A DNA stretch of 64,000 bases from G963663315 sp965208975 (GTDB lineage Bacteria; Pseudomonadota; Gammaproteobacteria; Arenicellales; Poriferihabitantaceae), in assembly GCA_965208975.1 (NCBI GenBank), contig CBDBQH010000003.1:1426001-1490000 (forward strand). The letters run 5' to 3'. The notes under the pieces are model-generated. The model ran no database searches. It was given only the letters and a program-made list of their open reading frames with translations, and had not been told where the DNA came from. The translations under genes were made by a program, and so were the position numbers. Positions 36,436 through 46,586 of the stretch are shown one piece after another (position 1 is the stretch's first letter; the number at the start of each line of letters is the position of its first letter).

Positions 36436-37836
36436 CTAATCCAGCCCGGCCGTTGGGCTTACACGCGCCAGCGCATGGTCAATGGCGGTTACGATCTCGT
36501 CGATGTCGTCCCGGGTGCAGATCAGGGCAGGACTCAGGCATATCGTGTTGTTGTATTCGACAAAGCTGCGGCTGGTGCGCCCGATCAGTACCCCCTGTTG
36601 CAGGCAATCGGTGACGACATCGGCCAGCACACGTTCCGCCACCGGCTCGCGGGTCTTGCGGTTCCTGACCAGTTCGGCGCCGACAAACAGGCCCTTGCCC
36701 CTGACATCACCGATAATTGGATGCTTGTCCATCAGCGCGAAAAGCTGATCCATCAGATACTCTCCCATCCGGGTTACATTGTCGAGCAGGTTTTCCTCTT
36801 CAATGATCCGCATGTTCTCCACCGCCGCGGCGGGTCCGCCAGCGCAGCCGCCAAACGTGCTGATGTCACGGAAATAGTGCATTACCTGATCCGGCCCGGC
36901 GAGGAATTCATTGAACAGGTCTTCTGTCGTAACCGTGCAGGAAATCGCGGCATAGCCGCTGGCGACCCCCTTGGCCATGGTCACAATGTCCGGCTGGACT
37001 CCGTAATGCTGGTAACCGAACCACTTGCCGGTGCGCCCCATGCCACAGACCACCTCATCGATATGGATCAGTACGCCATAGCGGGCGCAGATTTCCGCAA
37101 TGGTCTCGAAATAACCTTCCGGGGGCGGAATGACTCCTCCTCCCGCGGTGATTGGTTCCAGAATGACCGAGCCCACGGTATCGGGGCCTTCCTCCAGGAT
37201 CACCCGTTCCAGTTCCCTGGCTGCCTGGATGCCATAATCCGGATCGTCCCCATTTTCCGCGTGATAGGCCAGACAATGCGGGAACTCGACAAATCCCGGG
37301 GTAAACGGGCCGTATTGCTGCTTGCGCTGAATCTGTCCGGTCGAGCTCAAAGCCGTAATGGTAGTACCATGATAATCCCGTTCGCGGAAGATGATCTTGT
37401 GTTTCTGACCGTTGTTTTTGAGCGCCGCAAGCTGACGAACCAGCTTGAAACCCTTTTCATTGGCCTCTGACCCGGAATTTGAGAAGTAGACACGGCTCAG
37501 CCCCGGCATTTTGTCAATCAGCATTTCAGCAAATCGGGCGCCGGGAACATTGCCGGCAGTATTGGCGTAGTAACACATCTGTACCAGTTGGTCTCGCACC
37601 GCATTGGCAATGCGCTCACGGCCATAACCGACATTGACGGTCCACACTCCGCCGGAAACCGCATCGAGATACTCCTTGCCATGAACGTCCTTCAACCGTA
37701 GCCCCTGCCCTTCCACCATCATCATCGGCGCCCCTTCCTGGAGCGGCTTGTGCTGACTCAGGTGATGCCAGACATGCGCCTTGTCGTGGTCGATAATTTC
37801 GGCGCTGTCGGTGATCTCCACTGCTTTGTTCATCAT
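36436..37836 (-). CDS. Class III aminotransferase, taurine:pyruvate aminotransferase-like
   Basis: A 466-residue class III PLP enzyme. HVWHHLSQHKPLQEGAPMMM, the sub-motif SGGVWTVNVGYGR, YFSNSGSEANEKGFKL (phosphate cup), IHIDEVVCGMGRTG and the PLP lysine in TMAKGVASGYA are clear. HYFRDISTFGGCAGGPAAA is familiar from taurine:pyruvate aminotransferases, but the class also contains beta-alanine and polyamine enzymes, so taurine is the best guess and not proven. No xsc gene is present in the window. Confidence 0.82.
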   Translation of the reverse strand: MMNKAVEITDSAEIIDHDKAHVWHHLSQHKPLQEGAPMMMVEGQGLRLKDVHGKEYLDAVSGGVWTVNVGYGRERIANAVRDQLVQMCYYANTAGNVPGARFAEMLIDKMPGLSRVYFSNSGSEANEKGFKLVRQLAALKNNGQKHKIIFRERDYHGTTITALSSTGQIQRKQQYGPFTPGFVEFPHCLAYHAENGDDPDYGIQAARELERVILEEGPDTVGSVILEPITAGGGVIPPPEGYFETIAEICARYGVLIHIDEVVCGMGRTGKWFGYQHYGVQPDIVTMAKGVASGYAAISCTVTTEDLFNEFLAGPDQVMHYFRDISTFGGCAGGPAAAVENMRIIEEENLLDNVTRMGEYLMDQLFALMDKHPIIGDVRGKGLFVGAELVRNRKTREPVAERVLADVVTDCLQQGVLIGRTSRSFVEYNNTICLSPALICTRDDIDEIVTAIDHALARVSPTAGLD

Positions 37837-37934
37837 TGTATTCCCCGTATCAGAAACTGAAATTATAAGATAACCCGCTTGAAAAAACTTCTATAGAGCC
37901 AGTTGAGGCTAACGGACTATACCATTTTTTGGTT

Positions 37935-37962
37935 GCGGGCGGGCACAGTGACCCGCCCCTAC
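37935..37962 (-). repeat. GTAGGGG palindromic repeat
   Basis: GCGGGCGGGCAC, AGTGA, CCCGCCCCTACG; reverse orientation. Confidence 0.75.
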
Positions 37963-37988
37963 GAAATGGATAGTGCGATGAACCATGT

Positions 37989-38017
37989 GTAAGGGGCGCC
38001 CTTGTGGGCGCCCGCAT
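37989..38017 (+). repeat. GTAGGGG palindromic repeat, variant
   Basis: GTAAGGGGCGCCC, TTGT, GGGCGCCCGCAT; forward orientation. It differs by one base (GTAAGGGG) at the left end. Confidence 0.7.
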
Positions 38018-38046
38018 GGATGCCGGCATACGGTCAATGTCGGTTA

Positions 38047-38073
38047 GCGGGCGGGCACGAGACCCGCCCCTAC
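38047..38073 (-). repeat. GTAGGGG palindromic repeat
   Basis: GCGGGCGGGCACGAGACCC then GCCCCTACGC; reverse orientation. Confidence 0.75.
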
Positions 38074-38198
38074 GCATCGGTAATTACGGCATCCACAACC
38101 CGAAACATCACCACCGCGCCACCGACATCGTAGAGCCTGCTCCCGGCTCCGAACGGGGAACGGAAATCCACGACCATTCGGAACCTGCGATGAACGAT

Positions 38199-38229
38199 GC
38201 GTAGGGGCGCCCCTTGTGGGTGCCCGCAT
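38199..38229 (+). repeat. GTAGGGG palindromic repeat
   Basis: GCGTAGGGGCGCCCC, TTGTGGG, TGCCCGCAT; forward orientation, 72 bp before the uvrD start. Confidence 0.75.
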
Positions 38230-38300
38230 TGATTTCTGGTTGCGCGGATTACGGCTGGTTATTGTAATGCGGGGCAGGAACTTGGGTTACAATCGCCCCG

Positions 38301-40481
38301 ATGGACGTTTCGCATATTTTCGCCCCCCTGAACGAGGCACAGCGGGAAGCCGTGGCGGCTCCACCAGGTCCGGCGCTGGTATTAGCGGGCGCTGGCAGTG
38401 GCAAAACCCGGGTACTCACTCATCGCATCGCCTGGCTGATTGAAGGCCACCAGGTTCCCCCGGCCTCTATTTTAGCGGTCACCTTCACCAACAAGGCGGC
38501 GCGAGAGATGCGCGGTCGAATTGAGCAAATGTTCGGACTCCCGCCCGTCGGTCTGTGGATCGGTACTTTTCACGGCCTTTGTCACCGTTTGTTGCGATTG
38601 CATTATGAAGAGGCGGGACTGCCGCAGGATTTTGAGATCCTTGATCAGGATGACCAGTACCGGCTGATACGCCGCATTCTGAAAGAGCTGGAGCTGGACG
38701 AGACGCATTGGCCACCACGCCAGCTGCAGGGGATGATCGGTAACTACAAGGAAGCGGCGGTCCGTCCGCAAACCCTGCCCACACAGGACAACAGTTATCA
38801 ACAGACCTTCTACCAGGTCTACCTCGCTTATGAAAACCGCTGCCACCGGGCGGGACTGGTGGATTTTGCTGAACTTCTGCTGCGTACCGTGGAACTGTTT
38901 CGCAATAATCAAACAGTGCGCGAGAACTGGCAGAACAGGTTCCGCCATATCCTGGTCGATGAATTTCAGGATACCAACAGCATCCAGTATCAATGGCTCC
39001 GGATTCTGTCTGCCCGCCACCAGAGCCTGTTCGCCGTGGGTGATGACGACCAGTCGATTTTCGGCTGGCGGGGGGCGCGAGTGGAAAATGTTCTCAGTTT
39101 CGAGAAGGATTTTGAACAGGCCAGCGTTTTCAGGCTGGAACAGAATTACCGCTCAACCAGCAACATACTAAAATGTGCAAATGCCGTAATCGCGAACAAT
39201 GCCCGCAGACTGGGCAAGGAATTATGGACAGAACAACCCGCCGGAGCGCCCGTTCGAGTCTATACCGCGAGTGACGAAACCGACGAATCCCGCTTCGTCA
39301 CGAGCCGCATCCAGGACTGGCTCAAACAGGGCAATAAAAGGGAGCAAGCGGCTATTCTGTACCGCTCCAATGCCCAGTCCCGCGTGTTTGAGGAGCAACT
39401 GGTCAGACAGGGAATCCCCTATCGGGTCTATGGTGGATTCCGGTTTTTCGAGCGAGCTGAAATCAAGGATGCGCTGGCCTATTTGCGGTTGCTCAGCAAC
39501 CGGGACTCAGATCCGGCATTCGAACGTATTGTGAACCTGCCCACCCGCGGTATCGGCAACCGGACACTGGATACGATTCGCCAAAGCGCGCGCATGGAAG
39601 CAATCTCCTTATGGGAGGCCGCAACCCGGCTCATCGCCCGTCAGGAACTGTCCGGACAGGCATTGAATGCAGTCAGCCGCTTCCTGGACCTGATCAACCG
39701 GATTGCGACCGATACCGCAGCGCTGGAACTCGCGGAATTGACCGACCAGGTATTGCAACGCAGCGGCCTGCTTGAGCACCACGGCAAGGGACTGGGGGAA
39801 ATAGCCAGAGGGCGGGTTGAAAACCTGAAAGAACTGGTCAATGCCACTCGCAATTTCGTTGCTGATGAAGATACGGGCATGAACCATGAGATGGATGATC
39901 TGGCGTTGTTTCTGGCACACACCTCCCTGGAGGCAACCCCGGAACAAGTGGGAGAGCAGAACGATTGCGTACAGCTGATGAGCCTGCATTCCGCGAAAGG
40001 ACTGGAGTTCCCTCTGGTATTCCTGTGCGGAATGGAAGACGGCATATTGCCCCATCAGAAATGCCTGGACGAAGCGAATCTCGAAGAAGAACGGCGATTG
40101 TGTTACGTGGGCATGACCCGGGCGATGCAACAACTGGTTCTTTGTCACGCGACAGTACGCCGACTGTACGGCAAGGAACACTATCCCGAACCATCCCGGT
40201 TCTTCGCCGAAATTCCCGATCAGTGTATCGAAAGGATTGAGGACTCAAAATCTGGCCACAATGTATTCAGGGGGGCGCGCACAGGTCCCGGCAACGGCAC
40301 AAAGCCGGCAGCGAGGGAGAACGGTTTAAGACCCGGCCAGCGGGTGCGGCATACGAAGTTCGGCGAGGGAGTCATTCTGAACCTGGAAGGACAAGGCGCC
40401 CACGCCCGGGTTCAGATCAATTTCAGCGCTGCCGGGACCAAGTGGCTGATTTGCGACTATGCCAGACTGGAGCCAGTCTGA
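38301..40481 (+). CDS. uvrD: DNA helicase II
   Basis: A 726-residue superfamily 1A helicase. LNEAQREAVAA, Walker A LAGAGSGKTRVLT, VTFTNKAAREM, Walker B LVDEFQDTN, GDDDQSIFGWRGA, NYRST, and SLHSAKGLEFPLVF are all present. The C-terminus ends with the Tudor-like domain (QRVRHTKFGEGVILNLEGQG split) that binds RNA polymerase in UvrD and PcrA. It unwinds DNA 3'-5' in mismatch and nucleotide excision repair. Length and motifs are normal. Confidence 0.96.
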   Translation: MDVSHIFAPLNEAQREAVAAPPGPALVLAGAGSGKTRVLTHRIAWLIEGHQVPPASILAVTFTNKAAREMRGRIEQMFGLPPVGLWIGTFHGLCHRLLRLHYEEAGLPQDFEILDQDDQYRLIRRILKELELDETHWPPRQLQGMIGNYKEAAVRPQTLPTQDNSYQQTFYQVYLAYENRCHRAGLVDFAELLLRTVELFRNNQTVRENWQNRFRHILVDEFQDTNSIQYQWLRILSARHQSLFAVGDDDQSIFGWRGARVENVLSFEKDFEQASVFRLEQNYRSTSNILKCANAVIANNARRLGKELWTEQPAGAPVRVYTASDETDESRFVTSRIQDWLKQGNKREQAAILYRSNAQSRVFEEQLVRQGIPYRVYGGFRFFERAEIKDALAYLRLLSNRDSDPAFERIVNLPTRGIGNRTLDTIRQSARMEAISLWEAATRLIARQELSGQALNAVSRFLDLINRIATDTAALELAELTDQVLQRSGLLEHHGKGLGEIARGRVENLKELVNATRNFVADEDTGMNHEMDDLALFLAHTSLEATPEQVGEQNDCVQLMSLHSAKGLEFPLVFLCGMEDGILPHQKCLDEANLEEERRLCYVGMTRAMQQLVLCHATVRRLYGKEHYPEPSRFFAEIPDQCIERIEDSKSGHNVFRGARTGPGNGTKPAARENGLRPGQRVRHTKFGEGVILNLEGQGAHARVQINFSAAGTKWLICDYARLEPV

Positions 40482-40699
40482 TACCCGGCTTGCCTGACCG
40501 CGTTGCTGTCCAGCGCCATGCTGTGATCAAAGTGCAGTCTCTCCTCAATTCGCGTCCCTGACTGGTCTGCCCGGTCTATCGTTGCCATCCAGTGAAAACA
40601 GGGAGTGTCGGTCCGATAGGGACGCAACGGCGAAGTAATCAACTCAGGGCGCTCATAGAGGATTTCGTCGGTTACCGGAATAAAGACTTTCAGGTTCAT
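40457..40699 (-). CDS. Conserved small hypothetical protein
   Basis: An 80-residue protein (ATG 40699) opening KVFIPVTDEILYERPELITS, then PLRPYRTDTPCFHWM. It converges with uvrD and overlaps its last 25 bp. The phrase about a control-like N-terminus and the PFRP-type pattern reminds me of small proteins found beside uvrD in gammaproteobacteria, but I cannot name a family. No membrane or signal segment. Confidence 0.55.
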   Translation of the reverse strand: MNLKVFIPVTDEILYERPELITSPLRPYRTDTPCFHWMATIDRADQSGTRIEERLHFDHSMALDSNAVRQAGYQTGSSLA

Positions 40700-40926
40700 G
40701 GCGCGATTCCATACATTCTCAATCAGCGTTATTACACGGTACAGGGATGGCAACATCAGGGGGAAGGGGTGGCAAATTCATGGCATTAATCAACTTCAAA
40801 CCCTGTCAACTTCAAACTCCCGTATTTCCCCTTTTTTTCCGTTATACTGATGGCCGGGATTCATGGCGAATTTCGTGGAAAACCCGGGTTTCATTGCCGG
40901 ACGTTCTCATTCATCAGGAGGTTGAT

Positions 40927-41622
40927 ATGTCCAGAACGATTGCTATTGTCGAAGATGACGCGGACCAGCGCGAAAACTACTCGGACGCGCTGTCTCGCCA
41001 CGGCTACAACGTACAGACCTACTCCAACAGAACCCGCGCGATGGAGGGTTTCGGAAGAGCCCTGCCCGATCTTGCGATACTCGACATCATACTGGAGAAC
41101 GAAATGGACGGCGGTTTTGAGTTGTGCCATTATTTGCGAAGAACAAGCCCGCGAATGCCCATTATTTTCCTGACTGCCCGGGATAATGATGTGGACAGGG
41201 TATCCGGACTCCGACTGGATGCCTGGGACTACATCACCAAGCCGGTCAATCTCCAGTTTCTCGCGGTGCGAGTGTCCTCCCTGTTCCGCATCGCAAGCTC
41301 TATCCACAGTGAAACATCTCCTCCGTCTGCGCTGGTTCTGGGGGACCTCGAGATCAATCAGAGCAGTATGTCGATCCGTTGGCAGGGACAATTACTGAGC
41401 CTGACCCTGACCGAATTCTGGTTGATCGAAGCATTAGCCAGGAATCCGGGACATGTCAAAACCTATGAAGCCCTGATGCAGGTCACCCGCCAGAGCTATG
41501 TCGAAAAAAACACGATCAATGGGTATGTTCGCCGGGTGCGTAAGAAATTCAAGGAAATTGACGACTCTTTTGCGATGATTCAGACGGTTTTCGGGGTGGG
41601 CTACCGCTGGCAACCTGAATGA
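40927..41622 (+). CDS. Response regulator of the dedicated-sortase-system type
   Basis: A 231-residue OmpR-like regulator. The receiver domain has AIVEDDADQRENY, phospho-acceptor D53 (LAILDIILE), FLTAR and the K of ITKPV. The C-terminal winged helix ends VQTVFGVGYRW-like (MIQTVFGVGYRWQPE). The start at ATG 40927 is set by a strong AGGAGG at 40917-40922; the longer frame upstream is not needed. It lies 32 bp before its kinase. The pair matches the regulator and kinase described for the proteobacterial dedicated sortase system. Confidence 0.85.
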   Translation: MSRTIAIVEDDADQRENYSDALSRHGYNVQTYSNRTRAMEGFGRALPDLAILDIILENEMDGGFELCHYLRRTSPRMPIIFLTARDNDVDRVSGLRLDAWDYITKPVNLQFLAVRVSSLFRIASSIHSETSPPSALVLGDLEINQSSMSIRWQGQLLSLTLTEFWLIEALARNPGHVKTYEALMQVTRQSYVEKNTINGYVRRVRKKFKEIDDSFAMIQTVFGVGYRWQPE

Positions 41623-41654
41623 TTGGGCCTTTCCCCTGACAGACTCTCTGTGCC

Positions 41655-43838
41655 ATGCTGAAATCACTGCGAAAACTCAGCATACGTACCCGATTGATGT
41701 GCATTGTATTGATATTGCTGGTGATTCCATGGATGGGCTATCAGTATGTGCAGGAAATGAAACAATTTCTGGTACAGGGGCAGAAAAACGCCCTGTTGTT
41801 GACCGCCAACGGCATTGCCACCCTTCTCAATGACCGCTCAGAGTTGTTCGACCCGGAAACCGGGGTGCCGGAAGTATTGGGCGAAGAAGGCGGCCTGTAC
41901 GCTCACAGACTGGATAATCTGATCCAGCTGGACGGTCAATCCGCCGATTGGGAGTCGGCGCGCGAACACGCCAGCTATTATACCGGCAGCGAACTGTCTG
42001 TATGTGACAGTGACTATGATCCGGATTCCTTTTCTGCAAAAAATGTCGTTGGGTATTACGAACAATATCTGTATGTACTGTTTGAAATCAACGACGACAA
42101 CCTGGTCTACCGGGATCTTGAGCTGCTCGCGCTCAACAACAGCGACCAGATCAGAATTCTGATTCAGCCGCCGGAAGGCGATCTCGAGCGCTATCTCCTG
42201 GTCGCGTCAGAGTCGGGGAGGATGAGCGCGTTTCTGGTTGATGAGCAATGGGAACTGCCTCTGGAAGGAAGTGACGTGACCACATTTACCGCCGAGCTGG
42301 CCGAAACCGAATGGGGCTACCGGATCGAACTGCGTATCCCTCGCGACCTGCTTGGGTATCGCTCCAGAATCGGTTTCTTTGCAGTTGATGTGGATGATTC
42401 TGACAATCGGGAACCCGACAGAATCATCCCCGTTTCCCCGCAAATATCCGGCAAGCAACCCAGCCAGATATTGATCACATCGCCCGAATTGACCCGGATA
42501 CTGACAGGCCTTGACCAACCGCAATCGCGAATCTGGATTCTGGACAACCTCCAACGGGTACGCGCAGTAGTAGGCGGGCTTTCGCAGCAGAATGCGCCCG
42601 AGGGAGACGCGCTCTCCTCCGCTACTTTCTACAACCGTGTCCAGACCCTGCTGAACAACCTGCTCATCCGTCCTTCCACCCAATTCACGGACTATCCTCA
42701 TGAAGCCGCCTTCAGGCCGGATCGGATTTTTACGACGGTACTGAACGGCTCTCCTCAGGCTGAATTGCGTTCTTCTCTGGATGGAAAAGCGGAAATTGTC
42801 GCAGCCGGATATCCGATTCGCTCCGGCAACGAGATTCTCGGCGCCGTTGTGGTGGAACAAAGCATTCACGCGATACTGACCCTGCAGTATCAACTGCTGC
42901 GTAATCTGACCCTGATCACCATTGGAGTATTCGTTCTTGTGCTGGCGACGCTATTCATTTTTGCCTGGCGGCTGACGGTACGGGTTCGCCGGCTGCACGA
43001 CACCACCGAGCAAGCGATTACGCCGGAAGGACGTGTACTTGAAGACCGAATTCCTGCACGACTTTATCCCGAGGACGAGCTGGGAGACCTGGGCCGCAGC
43101 ATCACCAATATGTTGAATCGTCTGTCAGGATACACGCGATATCTGGAAGGAATGCCGGATACGCTGGCCCATGAGATGAATAACCCGCTGAACGTGGTTA
43201 GTTCCTCCCTGCAAATACTGGAGACCGATATACCCCGGATTCAACAGAACACGCACATGCAACGAGCCTTGAACGGAGTCCATCGGCTGCGCCTCATTCT
43301 GACCAATCTGACCGAAGCGGCGAATCTCGAAGAGGCCATGCGTAATGAAGCGAAAAAACCGATCAACCTGCTCCACTTGTTATCCGACTATATGGGCGGA
43401 TACCGCACCAGTCACCCCGACCAGGAATTCATACTGGATATCCGCTCCGACTCCATCATGATCAAGGGCAGCCCGGACCATATCGCGCAAATGCTGGACA
43501 AACTGATCGATAACGCGATACAGTTCACCGAGAGATACAAACCGATCATCGTAGAAATCACACAAAATGATAAAAACACGGAAATATCCATCCTCAATCA
43601 CGGCAGGGAACTGCCTGAACACATCAACAGTACCCGGTTGTTCGACCCGATGGTTTCCTGGAGCAAGAATAACGCCCAACACTCCCACCTTGGACTGGGT
43701 TTGTTCGTTGTGCGCTTGATTGTCGAATACCATCAGGGCGAAGTTTGGGCACAAAACAGAACCGATGCCCAGGGGGTCCGGGTTACGGTTTCAATTCCCC
43801 TGCATGGCGCGAATGGTATTCAGGCAGCCCAGCCATAA
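41655..43838 (+). CDS. Sensor histidine kinase of the dedicated-sortase-system type
   Basis: A 727-residue membrane kinase. Membrane segments are near residues 13-32 and 418-440, enclosing a large periplasmic sensor of about 380 residues. It contains a beta-sandwich resembling a carbohydrate-binding domain (YLYVLFEINDDNLVYRD, WGYRIELRIPRDLLGYRS). HAMP-like and kinase domains follow: H506 in LAHEMNNPLNVV, N-box DKLIDNAIQF, G-box HLGLGLFVVRLIVEYHQG. The size and pairing fit TIGR03785. No sortase or LPXTG-type target gene is seen in the window, so its output is unknown. Confidence 0.83.
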   Translation: MLKSLRKLSIRTRLMCIVLILLVIPWMGYQYVQEMKQFLVQGQKNALLLTANGIATLLNDRSELFDPETGVPEVLGEEGGLYAHRLDNLIQLDGQSADWESAREHASYYTGSELSVCDSDYDPDSFSAKNVVGYYEQYLYVLFEINDDNLVYRDLELLALNNSDQIRILIQPPEGDLERYLLVASESGRMSAFLVDEQWELPLEGSDVTTFTAELAETEWGYRIELRIPRDLLGYRSRIGFFAVDVDDSDNREPDRIIPVSPQISGKQPSQILITSPELTRILTGLDQPQSRIWILDNLQRVRAVVGGLSQQNAPEGDALSSATFYNRVQTLLNNLLIRPSTQFTDYPHEAAFRPDRIFTTVLNGSPQAELRSSLDGKAEIVAAGYPIRSGNEILGAVVVEQSIHAILTLQYQLLRNLTLITIGVFVLVLATLFIFAWRLTVRVRRLHDTTEQAITPEGRVLEDRIPARLYPEDELGDLGRSITNMLNRLSGYTRYLEGMPDTLAHEMNNPLNVVSSSLQILETDIPRIQQNTHMQRALNGVHRLRLILTNLTEAANLEEAMRNEAKKPINLLHLLSDYMGGYRTSHPDQEFILDIRSDSIMIKGSPDHIAQMLDKLIDNAIQFTERYKPIIVEITQNDKNTEISILNHGRELPEHINSTRLFDPMVSWSKNNAQHSHLGLGLFVVRLIVEYHQGEVWAQNRTDAQGVRVTVSIPLHGANGIQAAQP

Positions 43839-43868
43839 TCCCCGTCCATCATATTTATACATCAACCG

Positions 43869-46574
43869 ATGTCTGTCGATAAGGAAATCATCCTGGTGGA
43901 TGGAACTGCACTGATATTTCGCGCCTATCATGTGAGAACCCCGATTCCACTGGCCACCTCGGACGGCCGCAGCACCCAGGCTATATTCGGCATGCTGAAT
44001 ATGCTGCGAAGCCTGCTGAAAGAATACCAGCCCACCCATATCGCCGTGGTCATGGATGCCAAAGGCAAGACATTCAGACACGATCTGTACCGCGAATACA
44101 AGGCCAACCGACCGCCGCTACCGGATGATCTTCGGCAACAGATCGACACGATCAGGAAGATCGTTCCGGCGATGGGGCTGCCCCTGATTTCGGTCAGCGG
44201 AGTCGAAGCAGATGATGTGATCGGCACTCTCTCCGGTCGCGCTACCGCATCCGGATTCCGTACCATCATCATCAGTAACGACAAGGACCTTGCGCAACTG
44301 GTCAATGATCGCGTTGAAATGGTTGACACAATGAAAAATACCCGGCTCGACGCGAACGGTGTCAAGGCCCGGTTCGGTGTGCCACCGGAAAGAATCATTG
44401 AATATCTGGCATTGATTGGCGACAGTTCAGATAACATCCCCGGCATCCCTCTGGTCGGACCGAAAACCGCAGTCAAATGGTTTGAAACTTATGGCACACT
44501 GGATAATATCATCCACCATGCCGCTCACATCCGGGGCAAGGCGGGAGAGAATCTTCGCGCCAATCTGGCTCAGCTGGCCCTGTCAAGGCGGCTCACCACG
44601 ATCCAGTGTGATGTTGAGCTTGAACACAGCCCGGAAAGTCTGGTAATCAGCAAGCCGGACAATAAAACGCTCAGAACTTTCTACGAGGACCTCGAATTTC
44701 GCACCTGGTTGAAGGAGACGAAGGAGACAGCCGAACCGGAGGTGAGCAATGACCCACTCGAAGTCCCGGTACGGTACGAGACCATCCTGGACGATGAGGC
44801 CTTCCGAAAATGGCTGGAAATCCTCAATCGCGCTCCGCTGTTTGCGATGGATACCGAAACCACCTCCACCGACCCACACCAGGCCAGACTGATCGGGCTT
44901 TCATTCTGCGCTGAACCGGGCCAGGCCGCCTACCTGCCTCTTGGCCACGATTATCCGGGAGCGCCCGACCAACTGCCCTGGCAGCAGACTCTCGAACGAC
45001 TTCGCCCATTACTCGAGAATCCGGCCAGGGAGAAAACCGGACAGAATCTCAAATATGACATTGAAGTGCTGCAGCGGCACGGCATTGACCCGCAAGGGAT
45101 CACCGATGACACCATGCTGATGTCCTACGTCCTGGAGGCGGGTGTTTCAAGGCATGACATGGATACACTGGCGAAGCGGCATCTGAGACGCGACACCATC
45201 AAATTCTCCGATGTCGCAGGAACGGGCCGCAAGCAACTGACCTTCAATCAGGTCGGCATCGAACAAGCCACCCGGTATGCCGCCGAAGATGCCGACATCA
45301 CCCTCCGGCTGCACCGGACACTGATACAGGAGCTGGCCAAAAATCCAGCGCTGTTGAGTGTCTACCGTGATATCGAAATGCCGCTGTTGAAGACTCTGGC
45401 AAGAACCGAAAACCATGGCGTAAAAATCGACGCCGAACTACTGCGCCGACAAAGCGCTGAAATCACCGCGCGACTGGTCGAACTGGAAAAAAAGGCTCAT
45501 GCGCTGGCCGGACAGATTTTCAGCATCGCTTCGCCCAGGCAGATTCAGGAAATACTCTATGACAAGCTCGGTCTGCCGATATTGAGAAAAACCCCGAAGG
45601 GGCAACCGTCCACAGCCGAGAATGTTTTGCAGGAGCTGGCCGAAAATTACGAATTGCCGGCGCTGATTCTGGAACACCGGGGATTCGCCAAACTCAAGGG
45701 CACCTACACCGACCGGCTGCCGGAATTGGTCAATCCGGATTCGGGCCGGATCCACACCTCCTACCACCAGGCTGTCGCATCCACCGGGCGTCTGTCCTCC
45801 TCCGACCCGAACCTGCAAAATATTCCGATCCGCTCCGCGGAGGGTCGGAAAATTCGGAAAGCCTTCATTGCCGAGCCAGGCTGTGCGCTGGTGGCCGCCG
45901 ATTATTCCCAGATTGAACTACGCATCATGGCCCACCTGTCACAGGACCGTGGACTGATTGAGGCATTTAACAATGGCGTCGACATTCATCGCGCAACTGC
46001 CGCTGAAGTATTCAACATCCAGCCCATTGAGGTCGACGGCGAACAACGCAGAAGAGCGAAAGCCATCAATTTCGGGCTGATTTACGGCATGTCGCCTTAT
46101 GGTCTGGCGCGTCAACTGAAAATTGATCTGAAAGATGCCCGGCGCTATATCGACATCTATTTCGAGCGTTACCCCGGAGTCAGGCAATACATGAACAACA
46201 CCCGGCAGAGCGCCAGGGAGCAAGGCTTCGTCGAAACCCTGTTCGGGCGACGCCTGAATCTGCCGGAAATCAACTCCAAAAACGGCGCCCTGCGTCAATA
46301 TGCGGAACGCACTGCGATCAACGCTCCGGTACAGGGAACGGCCGCCGACCTGATCAAGCTGGCCATGCTGGCCATTGACAGGCGGCTGCTCGAAACGGAT
46401 TCTTCCAGCAAAATCATACTTCAGGTTCACGATGAACTGGTGTTCGAAACAGAAGAGAGCCAGGTTGACGAGATGGTTGAAATCGCGAAGGAACTGATGG
46501 GCGGGATCACAAAACTGAAAATCCCGCTAGTCGTTGATATTGGCATCGGTCACAACTGGAAAGAGGCGCATTAG
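43869..46574 (+). CDS. polA: DNA polymerase I
   Basis: A 901-residue three-domain enzyme. The 5' nuclease has VMDAKGKTFRHDLYREYKANRP split and ISNDKDLAQLV, and GDSSDNIPG. The 3'-5' exonuclease keeps its acidic residues (AMDTETTSTD, AEDADITLRL). The polymerase has TGRLSSSDPNLQNIP, ADYSQIELRIMAHLS, RRAKAINFGLIYGMSPYGL and VHDELVFE. It fills gaps in repair and removes RNA primers. Proofreading appears intact, unlike in Thermus. Confidence 0.97.
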   Translation: MSVDKEIILVDGTALIFRAYHVRTPIPLATSDGRSTQAIFGMLNMLRSLLKEYQPTHIAVVMDAKGKTFRHDLYREYKANRPPLPDDLRQQIDTIRKIVPAMGLPLISVSGVEADDVIGTLSGRATASGFRTIIISNDKDLAQLVNDRVEMVDTMKNTRLDANGVKARFGVPPERIIEYLALIGDSSDNIPGIPLVGPKTAVKWFETYGTLDNIIHHAAHIRGKAGENLRANLAQLALSRRLTTIQCDVELEHSPESLVISKPDNKTLRTFYEDLEFRTWLKETKETAEPEVSNDPLEVPVRYETILDDEAFRKWLEILNRAPLFAMDTETTSTDPHQARLIGLSFCAEPGQAAYLPLGHDYPGAPDQLPWQQTLERLRPLLENPAREKTGQNLKYDIEVLQRHGIDPQGITDDTMLMSYVLEAGVSRHDMDTLAKRHLRRDTIKFSDVAGTGRKQLTFNQVGIEQATRYAAEDADITLRLHRTLIQELAKNPALLSVYRDIEMPLLKTLARTENHGVKIDAELLRRQSAEITARLVELEKKAHALAGQIFSIASPRQIQEILYDKLGLPILRKTPKGQPSTAENVLQELAENYELPALILEHRGFAKLKGTYTDRLPELVNPDSGRIHTSYHQAVASTGRLSSSDPNLQNIPIRSAEGRKIRKAFIAEPGCALVAADYSQIELRIMAHLSQDRGLIEAFNNGVDIHRATAAEVFNIQPIEVDGEQRRRAKAINFGLIYGMSPYGLARQLKIDLKDARRYIDIYFERYPGVRQYMNNTRQSAREQGFVETLFGRRLNLPEINSKNGALRQYAERTAINAPVQGTAADLIKLAMLAIDRRLLETDSSSKIILQVHDELVFETEESQVDEMVEIAKELMGGITKLKIPLVVDIGIGHNWKEAH

Positions 46575-46586
46575 GAACCCGGTCGG

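Larger units (their letters stand above)
37837..38300. other. Gene-free interval with four palindromic repeats
   Basis: 464 bp between the divergent aminotransferase and uvrD. It contains four members of the GTAGGGG palindrome family in alternating orientation (37935-37962 reverse, 37989-38017 forward, 38047-38073 reverse, 38199-38229 forward). The rest shows no coding signal. Confidence 0.75.

Noticed and set aside
37850..38229. Short frames before uvrD
   Set aside because: They are made of GTAGGGG palindromes read through and have no gene-like properties.
40747..40926. Longer start for the response regulator
   Set aside because: The extra 60 residues do not belong to a receiver domain, while ATG 40927 has AGGAGG at the right distance.
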